A stretch of DNA of 64,000 nucleotides from Planctomycetota bacterium (GTDB lineage Bacteria; Planctomycetota; UBA1135; GCA-002686595): the NCBI GenBank assembly GCA_020638835.1, contig JACKHV010000003.1, forward strand, positions 496,001 through 560,000. The letters run 5' to 3'. The position numbers and the translations under genes were made by a program. Within the stretch, counting starts at the first letter, position 1, and each line of letters starts with the position of its first letter. Of the stretch, positions 7,763-16,830 are shown piece after piece. The notes beneath the pieces are model-generated. The model worked only from the letters and a program-made list of their open reading frames with translations. It ran no database searches and was not told where the DNA came from.

Positions 7763-8794
7763 ATGACGAGCACCGCCCGACGCAGATGGTCGCGAGAACT
7801 GGAGAGCGAAGTCGACGGAGTCGCGTTCAGCGCCGACGGCGGCGTGCTGGTCCACGGCTACGACCCGCCCGCCGGGATGATGTGGGTGGACGACGTGATC
7901 CCGGGCAAGTGCGCGTCGCTGGACCGCAACACCGGTGAGACGATCTGGAGCTCGCCGTGCGAGGTCGGCTACGGCCGCGGCTTCGGCGCGGGTTTCGGCG
8001 AGAACCAGGACGTGATCGTCGTCGGTCCGTCGAACCAGGGCCACCGCATCGTGCGCATGGCGCGCGCCGACGGACAGCTGATCGGCGTCGAGAGCGTCCC
8101 CGCCTTCGACGAGGCCGAAGTGCACGCCGACGTCAGCTTCTGCCTCTCCGCCGGCAAGGTGTTCGCCGTCTCCTCGACGACCCTCGCCGTGCTGTGGACG
8201 CGCCAGAAGGACGGCGAGCGCTACCACCTGCTCGCGCGCGCGGGAGGCCTGCTGCTCGTCGTGTACTCGAACACGAGGACGAAGCACTACGGCGTGCTGA
8301 CGCTCGACGCGCGCAACGGCAAGTACCTCGACGAAGCCGTGCCCGCTTCGCTCCCGGCGATCGGCAACCTCGCGGCGACGGGCGCGAATGCGGCGATCCT
8401 GACGCGCGACCTCGCGCGCGTGCTGCCCGGCGAGTCCGCGGGCAAGCTGATGATCGACCTCGCGATGCGCGACCCCGAGGGCGACAGTTTGCTCGACACC
8501 TGCTCGCTGCTCGCCTTCGCGGCGGAGACGGGGATGGTCGAGGAGCCGCTGTGGTTCGAGGCGCTCTCGACGCTCCCGCTCGATGACGCGCCCGAGTTCG
8601 GCATCGCAGCCGACGCGGGCAAGCTGTACCTCGTGCGCGGCGCGCACCTCGAGGTCCGCGACCTCCACACCGGGCGCCGGCTGGGCGACTGGACCGTGCC
8701 GGGGCTCGACGAACGCGTGGACTGGGTCGTCCGCGACGGCGCCTGCGTGCTGGCCGAGGAACGACGGATCTCGATCTTCGAGCTGCCGGCCTGA
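7763..8794 (+). CDS. Beta-propeller (PQQ/WD40-like) protein of unknown function
   Basis: The 343-residue product has no signal peptide. Repeated blades such as VAFSADGGVLVHG, SLDRNTGETIWSS, VLTLDARNGKYLDE and LEVRDLHTGRRLGDWTV are typical of PQQ-like or WD40-like beta-propellers, in which the phrase 'D...TG...W' recurs. No catalytic motif is present, so a scaffold role is as likely as any other. The ATG at 7763 is preferred over an upstream in-frame start because the extra residues overlap the EF-G terminator hairpin. Palindrome P3 begins 3 bases after its stop codon. Confidence 0.65.
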   Translation: MTSTARRRWSRELESEVDGVAFSADGGVLVHGYDPPAGMMWVDDVIPGKCASLDRNTGETIWSSPCEVGYGRGFGAGFGENQDVIVVGPSNQGHRIVRMARADGQLIGVESVPAFDEAEVHADVSFCLSAGKVFAVSSTTLAVLWTRQKDGERYHLLARAGGLLLVVYSNTRTKHYGVLTLDARNGKYLDEAVPASLPAIGNLAATGANAAILTRDLARVLPGESAGKLMIDLAMRDPEGDSLLDTCSLLAFAAETGMVEEPLWFEALSTLPLDDAPEFGIAADAGKLYLVRGAHLEVRDLHTGRRLGDWTVPGLDERVDWVVRDGACVLAEERRISIFELPA

Positions 8795-8797
8795 TCG

Positions 8798-8912
8798 GAA
8801 GCAGGAGATACCGTGCCTGGCACACTTGTTCCGGGTTCGGCGGCGCGCCGACGTCCTGTGAGCCTCTGGCCGAACCCGGAACAAGTGTGCCAGGCAGGGT
8901 ATTTCCTGCTTC
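8798..8912. repeat. Long palindrome P3 (44-bp arms, 27-nt loop)
   Basis: Arms 8798-8841 and 8869-8912 pair with one mismatch (8813/8897) and one G/T pair. The outer arm contains GAGATACCGTGCCTGGCACA, in which GTGCCTGGCAC is itself a small nested palindrome. It starts 3 bases after the stop of the beta-propeller gene and ends 63 bases before the DJ-1-like gene. It is clearly homologous to P4 (GAGTGATACGGTGCCTGGCA) although the two copies differ at many positions, each change being matched in the opposite arm. Confidence 0.9.
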
Positions 8913-8975
8913 GCGGCGCGGTACGGGGCCGGGCAGCTTGACGCCCCGCCGCGAGGAAGTGAGGATCGCCGCCCC

Positions 8976-9557
8976 ATGGCCGACAAGCAGACAGCAGAAG
9001 CCGAGCCCCAGCTCGACGCGGACGGGATCCCGATCCAGACCTACATCAGCACCGTCCTGGTGGTGGTCCCCTCGAAGGACTTCGGCGAACAAGCGCTGCG
9101 CTACGCGCGCTCGTGTCTGCACAACGTGCACGTCGGTACGCGCTCCGTCTCGACGGAGTACGACGAGATGGTGAAGGGCCGCCTGCAGGACGAGTTCCTC
9201 GTCGACGGGCAGCTCGCGGGCGTCAGCCTCGACGGCTACTCCGGCGTGATCTTCGCCGGCGGCAAGGGATCGCTCGAGCTCGCCGAGAACGCCGACGCGC
9301 TGCGCCTCGCGCGCGAAGCGCAGGCCTCGGGCAAGCTGATCGGCGCCTACGGCGAAGCGCTGGCGGTGCTCGTGCGCGCCGGCGTCGTGAAGGGCAAGAA
9401 AGTCACCGGGGCGAAGCGCCTGGCGGACGACGTGAAGCGCGCCGGCGGCAAGTACCGGACCGCCCAGATCGTCACCTGCGGCAAGCTCGTGACGGCCTTC
9501 GACGAGTCGGCGGGCATGCGCTTCGGCAAGGCGCTCGCCTCCGTGGTCGAGATCTAG
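8976..9557 (+). CDS. DJ-1/PfpI-family protein lacking the usual nucleophile Cys
   Basis: The 193-residue product has the flavodoxin-like DJ-1/PfpI fold: a first strand TVLVVVPSKDFG, the block DGYSGVIFAGGKGS (86-99), and the elbow region GKLIGAYGEALAVLVRAGVVKGKKVT (about 119-144). DJ-1/PfpI members usually have AxCxxxxxL at the elbow, with Cys as nucleophile or redox sensor. Here the aligned position is Gly126 in AYGEA, so glyoxalase, protease or deglycase activity is unlikely in the standard way. A purine-rich GAGGAAGTGAGG lies upstream of the ATG. The Tex gene follows in the same direction after a 284-base gap. The function is unknown. Confidence 0.75.
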   Translation: MADKQTAEAEPQLDADGIPIQTYISTVLVVVPSKDFGEQALRYARSCLHNVHVGTRSVSTEYDEMVKGRLQDEFLVDGQLAGVSLDGYSGVIFAGGKGSLELAENADALRLAREAQASGKLIGAYGEALAVLVRAGVVKGKKVTGAKRLADDVKRAGGKYRTAQIVTCGKLVTAFDESAGMRFGKALASVVEI

Positions 9558-9841
9558 ACCCGGGACGCGCGCCCCTCGGGAGGCGCCGCGGCGCATCCAC
9601 GCCGCCGTTCCCGGATTCGACCGCGACTTCGAGCAGCTCCTGGATCCCCGGTCTGCCCCTCCCCGCGACTCGTGGGGTAGACTGTGGGGCCCCGTTCCGA
9701 CGGGTCCCACCGCGCGGACCCCTCGGACTCCATCTCATCCCGGCGATGCGCGACCGCTGCATCTTCGTCGCGAGCACCGCTCGTCGCGTCGTGCGCACGC
9801 GCGCCACGCCTCACCGGGCCCCGTCCAGTAGAGGAACCGAA

Positions 9842-12595
9842 GTGACTGCCACTCCGATCTTGGAGACCCTTGCCCGCGAGTTCAAAACCGATCCGGAGCA
9901 CGTTCGCAACGCGCTCGAGATGATCGACGCGGGACTCTCCGCCCCGTTCATCGGGCGCTTCCGTCATGCCCTCGTGGGCAACCTGAACGAGAGCACGGTG
10001 CGACGCCTCGCGCTGCGCCGTCAGGAGTTCGAGGAACTCGATCGGAGACGGGGAACGATCCTGCGCCTCCTGGAACGCGACGAGAGCGTGCCGGCGGCGG
10101 CGATGGAACGCATCCGCACCTGCATGGACCGCTTCGAGCTCGAAGACCTGTTCCTGCCGCACCGCCGGCCGGAGCCGGAGGTGCAACTCGCGATGGACCG
10201 CGGCCTCGGTGGCCTCGCCGACGAGTTGACCAAGGCGATGCCGCGCGACAAGTCGAAGGGCGACGACGCCGAAACCGACGCGTCCGCGAGCGACGAGTCC
10301 GGCGCCGATGACGAGGCGAGCGTGGACGAGACCCTCGCCGAGAGCGCCGCGGAGGCGCCGGAGTCCGAGGACGCCGCCGTCGAGGAGACTCCCGCGGAGG
10401 GCGCGGAGACGAAGGCCGAGGACGCCGCTCCGGAGCACGGTGACGCCGAGTCGCTGGAGTCCGTCGCGGACGTGCTGAACCCCGAGCTGGCGCGCATCTG
10501 CCAGCCGTACGTCTCGCCCGACAAGGGCATCCACGACGAGAGCGAAGCGCTCGCCGGCGCGATGCGCATCCTGTCCGACAAGCTCGGGCGCGATCCGCGC
10601 GTGCGCGGCCAGCTGCGCCGCATGCTCGCCAAGAACGGCATCCTCTCCGTGCGGCCGATGGTCGAGGACAGCAAGGCGGGGCGTCACCGCTCGCTGCTGA
10701 AGCTCAAGCAGCCGATGCGTCAGCTGCAGGGTCACCGCCTGCTCGCGCTGCGGCAGGCGCAGAAGGAACGCGTCCTCACGACGCGCATCCACCTCGATCC
10801 CAAGCAAGCACTCGAGAAGGTGCGCGCCGCGCTCGGCAAGCACACGCGCCCCGAGTTCGAGGGCGTGCTCGAGCGCGTCGCTCGTCGCGCACTGGAACGC
10901 CGCCTGCTCCCGATGCTCGAGGAGGACATCCGCCTCGTGCTGAAGGAACGCGCGGACGCCGAAGCGCTGCGCTTCCTCTCGCAACACCTGCGCCAGATGC
11001 TGCTCACGCCGACGCTCGGCCGCCGCATGTCGGTCGCGGGCATCGACGTGAACGCGAAGGGCGACTGGTCGATCGTCGTCGTCGACGAGGACGGCAACGT
11101 CGTCAGCCCCGAGATCAAGGTCGAGGTCGGCGAGAAGGACGCGGCAACGCTCGGCGCGGAACTCGTCGCCTCGCTCGGCGAGTGGAGCCCCGGCGCGCTC
11201 GCGCTCAGCAACGCGAAACCCGCGCGCGCCGCGGCGGGCAAGCTGCGCGCTGCGCTCGCTGCCGGCGGCGTCGACGTGTTCCCGTTCGTCGTCACGGAAG
11301 CGGGCCTCTCGAGCTACGCGAACTCGGAACTGGCGCGCAAGGAACTCGGCGAACTCGCCGTCCCCGCGCGCATGGCGGTCTCGCTCGCGCGTCGACTGCA
11401 GGACCCGATGAACGAGCTGCTCAAGGTCGATCCGCGGCACCTCGGACTCGGCGCGGAACAGGGGCTCGTCAGCAAGGCGAACGTGCGTCGCACCTTCGTC
11501 GAAGCGATCGAGTCGTGCACGGCGCACGTCGGCTGCGACGTGAACCGCGCGCCCGCGCACTTCCTCGCGCACCTGCCGGGGCTCGACCGCGAAGCCGCGG
11601 GACGCCTCGTCGCGCGCCGGGAAGAGCGTCCGTTCACCAGCCGTGACGAGCTGCGCGAAGAAGGCCTGCTGACGGAAGCGCAGTGGACCAGCGCCGTCGC
11701 CTTCCTGCGCGTCTACGGCTCCGACGAACCGCTCGACCGCAGCAACCTGCACCCCGAGCAGTACCCGGTCGCGCGGCGCGTGCTCGAGTCCGCCGGCGCG
11801 AGCGTTCAGGACGGCCTCGGTCGTCCGGGCAACACCAAGGGCCTGCGCGGTCAGGACTTCGACGTCGATCCCGACACCTGGCGCACGCTCACGCGCGAGC
11901 TGAGCTTCCCGGGCCGTGATCCGCGTCACCGTCACCACGTGCCGACGCTGATCCCGGAGAACACCGACCCGGTGATGCTGACCAAGGACCGCATCCTCGA
12001 GGGAGTCGTCACGAACGTCGCCAGCTTCGGCGTCTTCGTCGACGTCGGCCTGGCGCAGGACGCGATGGTGCACATCAGCGAAGTCTCCGACCGCTACGTG
12101 CGCGACGCGCGCGAGCTGCTGTCGGTCGGCCAGATCGTGCGGGGCAAGATCGTCGAAGCGGGCGGTCGCCTGACGCTCTCGCTCAAGAACGTCCCGCGCG
12201 AGCCCCGGCCCGCGCGCGGCACCCGCGGCGTGAACCGTCGCGAGGGCGGCGGACGTGAGGGCGGCGGTCGCGGCGGTGCGCGCGGCGGCGGTCGCGGACG
12301 GCGCGAGGAACGTCCCGCGGTGAACCCGAACCTGCGCGCGGCCCAGACGCGGCGCGACGGCCTCGGCGGCTCCGGCGGCGGACGCGGTGGTGGTGGTCGT
12401 GGCGGCGGAGGCGGCGGCGGACGCCCGGGCGGTGGACGCCCCGGCGGAGGCCGGCCCGGAGGCGCGCGCCGCGACGGCGGACGCGAGGAACGCGTCGATC
12501 CCGCGGAGCTGCGCAAGCTGAACCAGGAAGCCGCGAAGAGCGGCAGCAACCCCTTCGCCGTCTTCTTCAAGGAGGGCGAGGGCAAGAACGACTGA
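9842..12595 (+). CDS. tex: Tex-family S1 RNA-binding protein with acidic insert and RGG-rich tail
   Basis: The 917-residue protein has the Tex layout: an N-terminal helical region, a YqgF/RNase H-like domain around VAGIDVNAKGDWSIVVVD, helix-hairpin-helix segments (VGCDVNRAPAHFLAHLPGL, then EERPFTSRDEL), and an S1 domain (GVVTNVASFGVFVDVG to LTLSLK). Tex proteins act in transcription or RNA metabolism by binding nucleic acids. Two features are unusual: an acidic low-complexity insert at about residues 137-205, and a long Gly/Arg tail at about 790-885 (RGG, GGGR and RPGGG repeats). The start is a GTG with GAGG spaced 7 bases upstream. A strong hairpin follows. Confidence 0.9.
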   Translation: MTATPILETLAREFKTDPEHVRNALEMIDAGLSAPFIGRFRHALVGNLNESTVRRLALRRQEFEELDRRRGTILRLLERDESVPAAAMERIRTCMDRFELEDLFLPHRRPEPEVQLAMDRGLGGLADELTKAMPRDKSKGDDAETDASASDESGADDEASVDETLAESAAEAPESEDAAVEETPAEGAETKAEDAAPEHGDAESLESVADVLNPELARICQPYVSPDKGIHDESEALAGAMRILSDKLGRDPRVRGQLRRMLAKNGILSVRPMVEDSKAGRHRSLLKLKQPMRQLQGHRLLALRQAQKERVLTTRIHLDPKQALEKVRAALGKHTRPEFEGVLERVARRALERRLLPMLEEDIRLVLKERADAEALRFLSQHLRQMLLTPTLGRRMSVAGIDVNAKGDWSIVVVDEDGNVVSPEIKVEVGEKDAATLGAELVASLGEWSPGALALSNAKPARAAAGKLRAALAAGGVDVFPFVVTEAGLSSYANSELARKELGELAVPARMAVSLARRLQDPMNELLKVDPRHLGLGAEQGLVSKANVRRTFVEAIESCTAHVGCDVNRAPAHFLAHLPGLDREAAGRLVARREERPFTSRDELREEGLLTEAQWTSAVAFLRVYGSDEPLDRSNLHPEQYPVARRVLESAGASVQDGLGRPGNTKGLRGQDFDVDPDTWRTLTRELSFPGRDPRHRHHVPTLIPENTDPVMLTKDRILEGVVTNVASFGVFVDVGLAQDAMVHISEVSDRYVRDARELLSVGQIVRGKIVEAGGRLTLSLKNVPREPRPARGTRGVNRREGGGREGGGRGGARGGGRGRREERPAVNPNLRAAQTRRDGLGGSGGGRGGGGRGGGGGGGRPGGGRPGGGRPGGARRDGGREERVDPAELRKLNQEAAKSGSNPFAVFFKEGEGKND

Positions 12596-12622
12596 CCCTC
12601 GCGCTCCAGGCCTATACGAATC

Positions 12623-12663
12623 GAAGGAGCCCCTCGCACGCGAGCAGTGCGAGGGGCTCCTTC
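12623..12663. terminator. Bidirectional terminator between tex and a convergent gene
   Basis: A perfect 17-bp stem (12623-12639 with 12647-12663) with a 7-nt loop lies 27 bases past the Tex stop and 19 bases before the stop of the facing gene. No long T-run follows on either side, but the position suits both genes. Confidence 0.7.
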
Positions 12664-12682
12664 CGTTCGTGGATGAGCTCGG

Positions 12683-13783
12683 TCACTCGCCGCGGCGGCG
12701 GCGCAGGTTCTCGAGCACTTCGGCGACGGACTCCTGCTCGTTGAACAGCGAGTCGAGCTGTTCGAGCATCTCGTCCGTCTCGTCCGTCTCGTCCGGCGCG
12801 GCGGCGGGGGAGAGGCGCGTCGGTTCGCCGGCGTCGAGCAGGTCCTCGCCCGTGTCCATGCCGGCGTTGCGCGTCGCTTCCTCGAACCAGTTGTCGTTCG
12901 AGTCGGTGCTCTCCGCGCTGTCGAAGAGTCCGGGCGGATCCGACTCGAACTCGACGTCGTAGTCCTCTTCCTCGAGCTCGACGGTGATCTCGAGCCACTC
13001 GTCGCGCGGCTGCAGCTCGACGACGGGCTCGTCGTTCGCGGCGTCCTCGTCCGTCGGCGGCGCGTGGTCCTGCGCTTGGACGTCATTCGTCGGCGCGCCC
13101 TCCACGTAGGGAAGCTCCCGCTGGGCGGGCTGGGCGAGCGTCGCGGCGATGGCGAGACGCTCCTCGAGCTTCGCGAGCTCGCTGCGCTGCACCATCGAGG
13201 TCTCCTCGAGGCGGCGGTCGAAGTCGGCGACGCGCTTCTCGAGGCTGTCGAACTGCGTGCGGACGCGGGTCTCGAGCCGCGCGCCGAGCTGGTCCATGCT
13301 GGCCGCGAGGCGGAACATGGCGTCCTTGGTCGGCTCGCTCGCCGCGGCGGCCGCGGCCTGCTCACGGCTCAGGTTGAGCAAGGTACGGTTCGTCTGCTGG
13401 ACCTGGGCGAACTCGAGCTGCACCCGCGCGATGTTCTCGCGCAGGCCGCTGAGGTCCTGGGTGAGCTTCGAGAGCATCAGGCCCTGGTCGAGCGTCCGGG
13501 CGACCATCGCGCCGTGGTGGCGCTGGATCCGCGAGATCCAGGCGAAGCCGAGGGCGAGCGTGCCGCAGGCGATCACCGGGCCGGCGTTCACTCCGGATCG
13601 GGCGAACTGCGAGCCGATCCATCCGACCTCGGGAGCGATCCGATCGCCGAGCGCCAGGGCGACGCCGAGGCCCGTGGCGGCCAGGCCGCCGGTCCAAAAG
13701 AGCAGCCCCGTGAGGCCGCCAACGGCCTTTTCTCGTTCCGGACCCTCGCCGAGGGCCTCCATCCAACCGGCTTCCGCGCTCAT
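12683..13783 (-). CDS. Membrane protein with coiled coil and acidic tail, unknown function
   Basis: The 366-residue product has two hydrophobic segments near the N-terminus (about residues 21-45 and 67-83). A long charged helical region follows (LTQDLSGLRENIARVQLEFAQ to RSELAKLEERLAIA, about 108-216), which is probably a coiled coil. The C-terminal third is strongly acidic (VELEEEDYDVEFESD). I do not recognise a family. A GGAAGCGGGA sequence upstream supports the ATG. Its neighbours are tex (convergent) and PTS enzyme I (divergent), neither of which suggests a function. Confidence 0.6.
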   Translation of the reverse strand: MSAEAGWMEALGEGPEREKAVGGLTGLLFWTGGLAATGLGVALALGDRIAPEVGWIGSQFARSGVNAGPVIACGTLALGFAWISRIQRHHGAMVARTLDQGLMLSKLTQDLSGLRENIARVQLEFAQVQQTNRTLLNLSREQAAAAAASEPTKDAMFRLAASMDQLGARLETRVRTQFDSLEKRVADFDRRLEETSMVQRSELAKLEERLAIAATLAQPAQRELPYVEGAPTNDVQAQDHAPPTDEDAANDEPVVELQPRDEWLEITVELEEEDYDVEFESDPPGLFDSAESTDSNDNWFEEATRNAGMDTGEDLLDAGEPTRLSPAAAPDETDETDEMLEQLDSLFNEQESVAEVLENLRRRRGE

Positions 13784-14110
13784 CGCCGTCCCGCTTCCTG
13801 ATCCTCGAACTCTCTTCTCGTCCCTCCCTCACCCCCAGGCGAGAGAGGGCGCCTCGCCACCCAGGCGAAACGCAATTTCCTTTGGCAGGGTCGGGATCGG
13901 GGGTCCGGCAGCTTGAGGCAAAGCCTCGGAGATCCGCGTTTTCAAGCCTCGAAACGGCGTTTTCAGGCGCCAGGGCCTTTCTCTCCGAGGGCCTCTCGGG
14001 TAAATTCATGTTCCTAGGATTGGAGGAGACCAGGGGGCGAGCGGGGGACCGTTCCGCCTCCCGGGGAGGGCACCTGTCCCACCCTGTGAATCACGGAGGG
14101 GAACGAGCCG
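13784..14110. other. Divergent intergenic region
   Basis: These 327 bases separate two divergently transcribed genes and should hold both promoters. The centre is less GC-rich than its surroundings and contains two copies of GCGTTTTCA about 25 bases apart. The only clear site is the ribosome-binding sequence GGAGGGGAACGAGCCG before the enzyme I gene. I see no convincing -35/-10 pair, RNA gene or ORF. Confidence 0.4.
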
Positions 14111-15910
14111 ATGGCTCAAGCGCGCAGCATCAAGGGGACGGCGGTAGCCCCCGGTCTAGCCATGGGGCCGGTCCACGTCGTGCGCGCACATCCCGAACGT
14201 GTTCCCACCTGGTCCATCCGCGAAGACGACGTCGACGCCGAGCTCGAGCGACTGAACCGCGCGATCGCCGTCGTCTCGGAACGGCTCGAGGAACGCAAGC
14301 GCCGCGTCGCCGCGCAAGCCGGTGAGAAGGACGCCGAGATCTTCGCCGTGCACCGCATGATCCTCGAGGATCCGATCGCTCGGAAGAATCTCCGCAGCCA
14401 GCTGCGCGACGAACGCATCAACGCCGAGGTGTGCGTGCAAGCGCTGGTCGAGCGCTTGGTCGAGACGCTCGGCGGACTCGAAGGCAACAACGTGCGCGCG
14501 TACGGCGCCGACGTCGCCGACCCGTGGCGCGCGGTGCTCGCCGAACTGATGAATCGCGAGACGGAGGACTTCGTCTCGAGCGGCGAGAAGGTCGTGCTCG
14601 CCGCGGCGGAACTCACCCCGCACGTCGTCTCCCTCCTCGACCGAGATCGTGTGCTGGCGATCGTCACGGAAACGGGCGGTCGCTTCTCTCATGGTGCCGT
14701 CCTGGCGCGTTCCTTCGGCTACGCCTGCGTGGTCGAGCTGCCGAATCTCCTCTCGCGGCTCGAACAAGGTCTGCGCGTGATCGTCGACGGCGACGCGGGC
14801 ACCGTGCAACTCGCGCCCACCGACGCCGACGTCGACGCCTTCCTGGAGCGTCGTGAACGCCGCGTCGCGTGGATCGACGAACTGAAGTCGGACGCACTAC
14901 TCCCCGCCACGACCACCGACGGCACGCACGTCGAGGTCCAGGTCAACATCGAGAGTCTGCGCGACCTCGACACCTTCGACCTCGACCACACCGACGGCGT
15001 CGGACTGCTGCGCACCGAGTTCCTCTACATGGAGCGCAGCCAGTTCCCGTCGGAGGAGGAGCAGTACCGCCTCTACCGCAGAGCGGTCGAGCGCATGGGC
15101 GGCCGCACGCTCACGCTCCGCACGCTCGACATCGGTGGGGACAAGCAGCTCCCTTACTTCAAGATGCCCAAGGAGACGAACCCTGCCCTCGGATGGCGGG
15201 GTTTGCGCGTCTCTCTGGAGTGGCAAGACTTGCTGAACGTGCAGCTGCGCGCCGCCCTCCGCGCCAGCGCGCACGGCAACCTGCGCATCCTGCTGCCGAT
15301 GGTCACCTCGCTGGAGGAGGTGCAGCGCGTGCACCAGATCTTCCAGCGCGTGCGCGCGCAGCTGGTCGACCAGGGCTACGAGATCCCGTCCGACGTCCCC
15401 GTCGGCGTGATGATCGAAGTGCCCTCGGCCGTGATGATCGTCGACTCGATCCTGGAGGAGGCCGACTTCGTCAGCGTCGGCACGAACGACCTCGTGCAGT
15501 ACCTCCTGGCCGCCGACCGCGACAACGCCTGGGTCTCGCGCCTCTACGACCCGTACCACCCGGCTGTCATGGCCAGCCTCGCGCGGATCGCCGAAAGGAC
15601 GCGCGCCGCGGGCAAGACCGCGTCGGTCTGCGGAGAGATGGCCGGCGACTACGCGACGGCGCTGATGCTGTTCGGCATGGGCTTCCAGACGGTCAGCGTC
15701 AGCCCGCACTTCGTTGCCGAGGTGAAGCACGCCGTGCGCCAGGTGTCGACATCCGATCTTGAACAACTTGCAGCCCGTGCGAGGGCTGCTCGTAACGGCG
15801 CGGAAGTCCGTGCCGCGTTGGAAGGCCTGCGGGCTCGCTTGCACGACCACCAATCCGAGGACGACGCTTCGGGCGTCGGTGGAGATACCTCAGGACGGTC
15901 GGCACAATGA
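14111..15910 (+). CDS. ptsI: Phosphoenolpyruvate-protein phosphotransferase (PTS enzyme I)
   Basis: The 599-residue enzyme transfers phosphate from PEP to HPr. It has the N-terminal HPr-interacting and phosphohistidine part with TETGGRFSHGAVLAR (active His194), then the PEP-binding TIM barrel with GVGLLRTEFLYMER, ETNPALGWRGLRVSLEWQ, VGVMIEVPSAV, SVGTNDLVQYLLAADRDN and SVCGEMAGD. Length and motifs match full-length EI. A strong GGAGGGG ribosome-binding site precedes the ATG. No HPr or EII sugar permease gene is adjacent. In bacteria with incomplete PTS systems EI often serves regulation rather than sugar uptake; whether that holds here is inference. Confidence 0.93.
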   Translation: MAQARSIKGTAVAPGLAMGPVHVVRAHPERVPTWSIREDDVDAELERLNRAIAVVSERLEERKRRVAAQAGEKDAEIFAVHRMILEDPIARKNLRSQLRDERINAEVCVQALVERLVETLGGLEGNNVRAYGADVADPWRAVLAELMNRETEDFVSSGEKVVLAAAELTPHVVSLLDRDRVLAIVTETGGRFSHGAVLARSFGYACVVELPNLLSRLEQGLRVIVDGDAGTVQLAPTDADVDAFLERRERRVAWIDELKSDALLPATTTDGTHVEVQVNIESLRDLDTFDLDHTDGVGLLRTEFLYMERSQFPSEEEQYRLYRRAVERMGGRTLTLRTLDIGGDKQLPYFKMPKETNPALGWRGLRVSLEWQDLLNVQLRAALRASAHGNLRILLPMVTSLEEVQRVHQIFQRVRAQLVDQGYEIPSDVPVGVMIEVPSAVMIVDSILEEADFVSVGTNDLVQYLLAADRDNAWVSRLYDPYHPAVMASLARIAERTRAAGKTASVCGEMAGDYATALMLFGMGFQTVSVSPHFVAEVKHAVRQVSTSDLEQLAARARAARNGAEVRAALEGLRARLHDHQSEDDASGVGGDTSGRSAQ

Positions 15911-16010
15911 GCGCGCGTCGAACGAACGAGCCGAAGAAAGGAGACCTCGACCTGCAGAGTCCGAGAGAGAGCAGTTGCTAGACTGAGCCAGGAGAGAGAA
16001 GGAGGAGGTT

Positions 16011-16805
16011 GTGCGCGGATCCAACAGGTGGGGACGCGAGAAGTCTGATCGTCCGCGACGCGGACGCTGGTCACAGGCGGAGATTGCCCGCCTGCGGGAG
16101 CTGTATGGACTTCGTGACGACGAAGCCATCGCGAAGGACCTGAACCGTCCTGTCGCCAGCGTCCGGAAGATGGCCGAACAGGTCTTCCCCGAGACCAAGA
16201 GAACAGGGCCTTGGACGGCGAGCGAAGTCCAAGAGCTCAAGAAGTACCTGGGTGCGACGAGCCCCCAGGTCATTGCTCGCGTCCTCGGTCGCACCGAGGA
16301 AGAAGTGCGTGCCCAGATCCAGGCGCTGGGCCGCGTCAAGAAGGACGACGACTGGTCGCAGGAAGACACGGCGGAGTTCAAGCGCTTGTACGGCACGCGC
16401 ACGAACAAGCACCTCGCCCTGATCTTCGGCCGCTCGGAGGAACAGGTCCGGCAGTTCGCGGACGTGCTCTGTCTCGCCAAGGACAAGGCCTTCCTGCGCA
16501 AGCTGACCGACCGACCTCCGACGCGCATGCCGCGCTGGACGCCGGAAGAAATCGAGCGCCTGCGCGAGACCTATCCGATCCACTCCAACCTCGAGATCGC
16601 CCAGGAGTTGAACCGCTCGGTGAAGAGCGTCGTCTCCAAGGCACACATCCTCGGGCTGAAGAAGGATCGCGCGCGCCTGCAGGAGATGGGCCGCGAGAAC
16701 GTCAGCCTGCGCTACGGTAAGGACCGCGAGAGCGACTCCGCCGGCGACTCGGCCTCGACGACCGACCCCGACGAAGACGTGCGCCACCAGTCCGAAGGAT
16801 CCTGA
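16011..16805 (+). CDS. Protein with four Myb/SANT-like helix-turn-helix repeats
   Basis: The 264-residue basic protein has four repeats of about 41 residues, each opening with Trp and ending with a hydrophobic recognition-helix pattern. They begin at RWSQAEIARLRELYG (W20), PWTASEVQELKKYLG (W68), DWSQEDTAEFKRLYG (W115) and RWTPEEIERLRETYP (W176). Each has a central I/L-A-x-x-L/F-x-R segment (IAKDLNR, IARVLGR, LALIFGR, IAQELNR). This is the layout of Myb/SANT or homeodomain-like DNA-binding repeats, so sequence-specific DNA binding is likely. The C-terminus is acidic and probably disordered. The GTG start has an excellent AAGGAGG five bases upstream. It lies 100 bases after ptsI in the same direction. 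Confidence 0.7.
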   Translation: MRGSNRWGREKSDRPRRGRWSQAEIARLRELYGLRDDEAIAKDLNRPVASVRKMAEQVFPETKRTGPWTASEVQELKKYLGATSPQVIARVLGRTEEEVRAQIQALGRVKKDDDWSQEDTAEFKRLYGTRTNKHLALIFGRSEEQVRQFADVLCLAKDKAFLRKLTDRPPTRMPRWTPEEIERLRETYPIHSNLEIAQELNRSVKSVVSKAHILGLKKDRARLQEMGRENVSLRYGKDRESDSAGDSASTTDPDEDVRHQSEGS

Positions 16806-16830
16806 AACCCCTCGCCGCTCGCGGCCGGCC

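Noticed and set aside
12370..12480. A tandem DNA repeat in the tex 3' region
   Set aside because: The GGCGGC-type repetition encodes the Gly/Arg tail in frame and is irregular, so it is a protein low-complexity tract.
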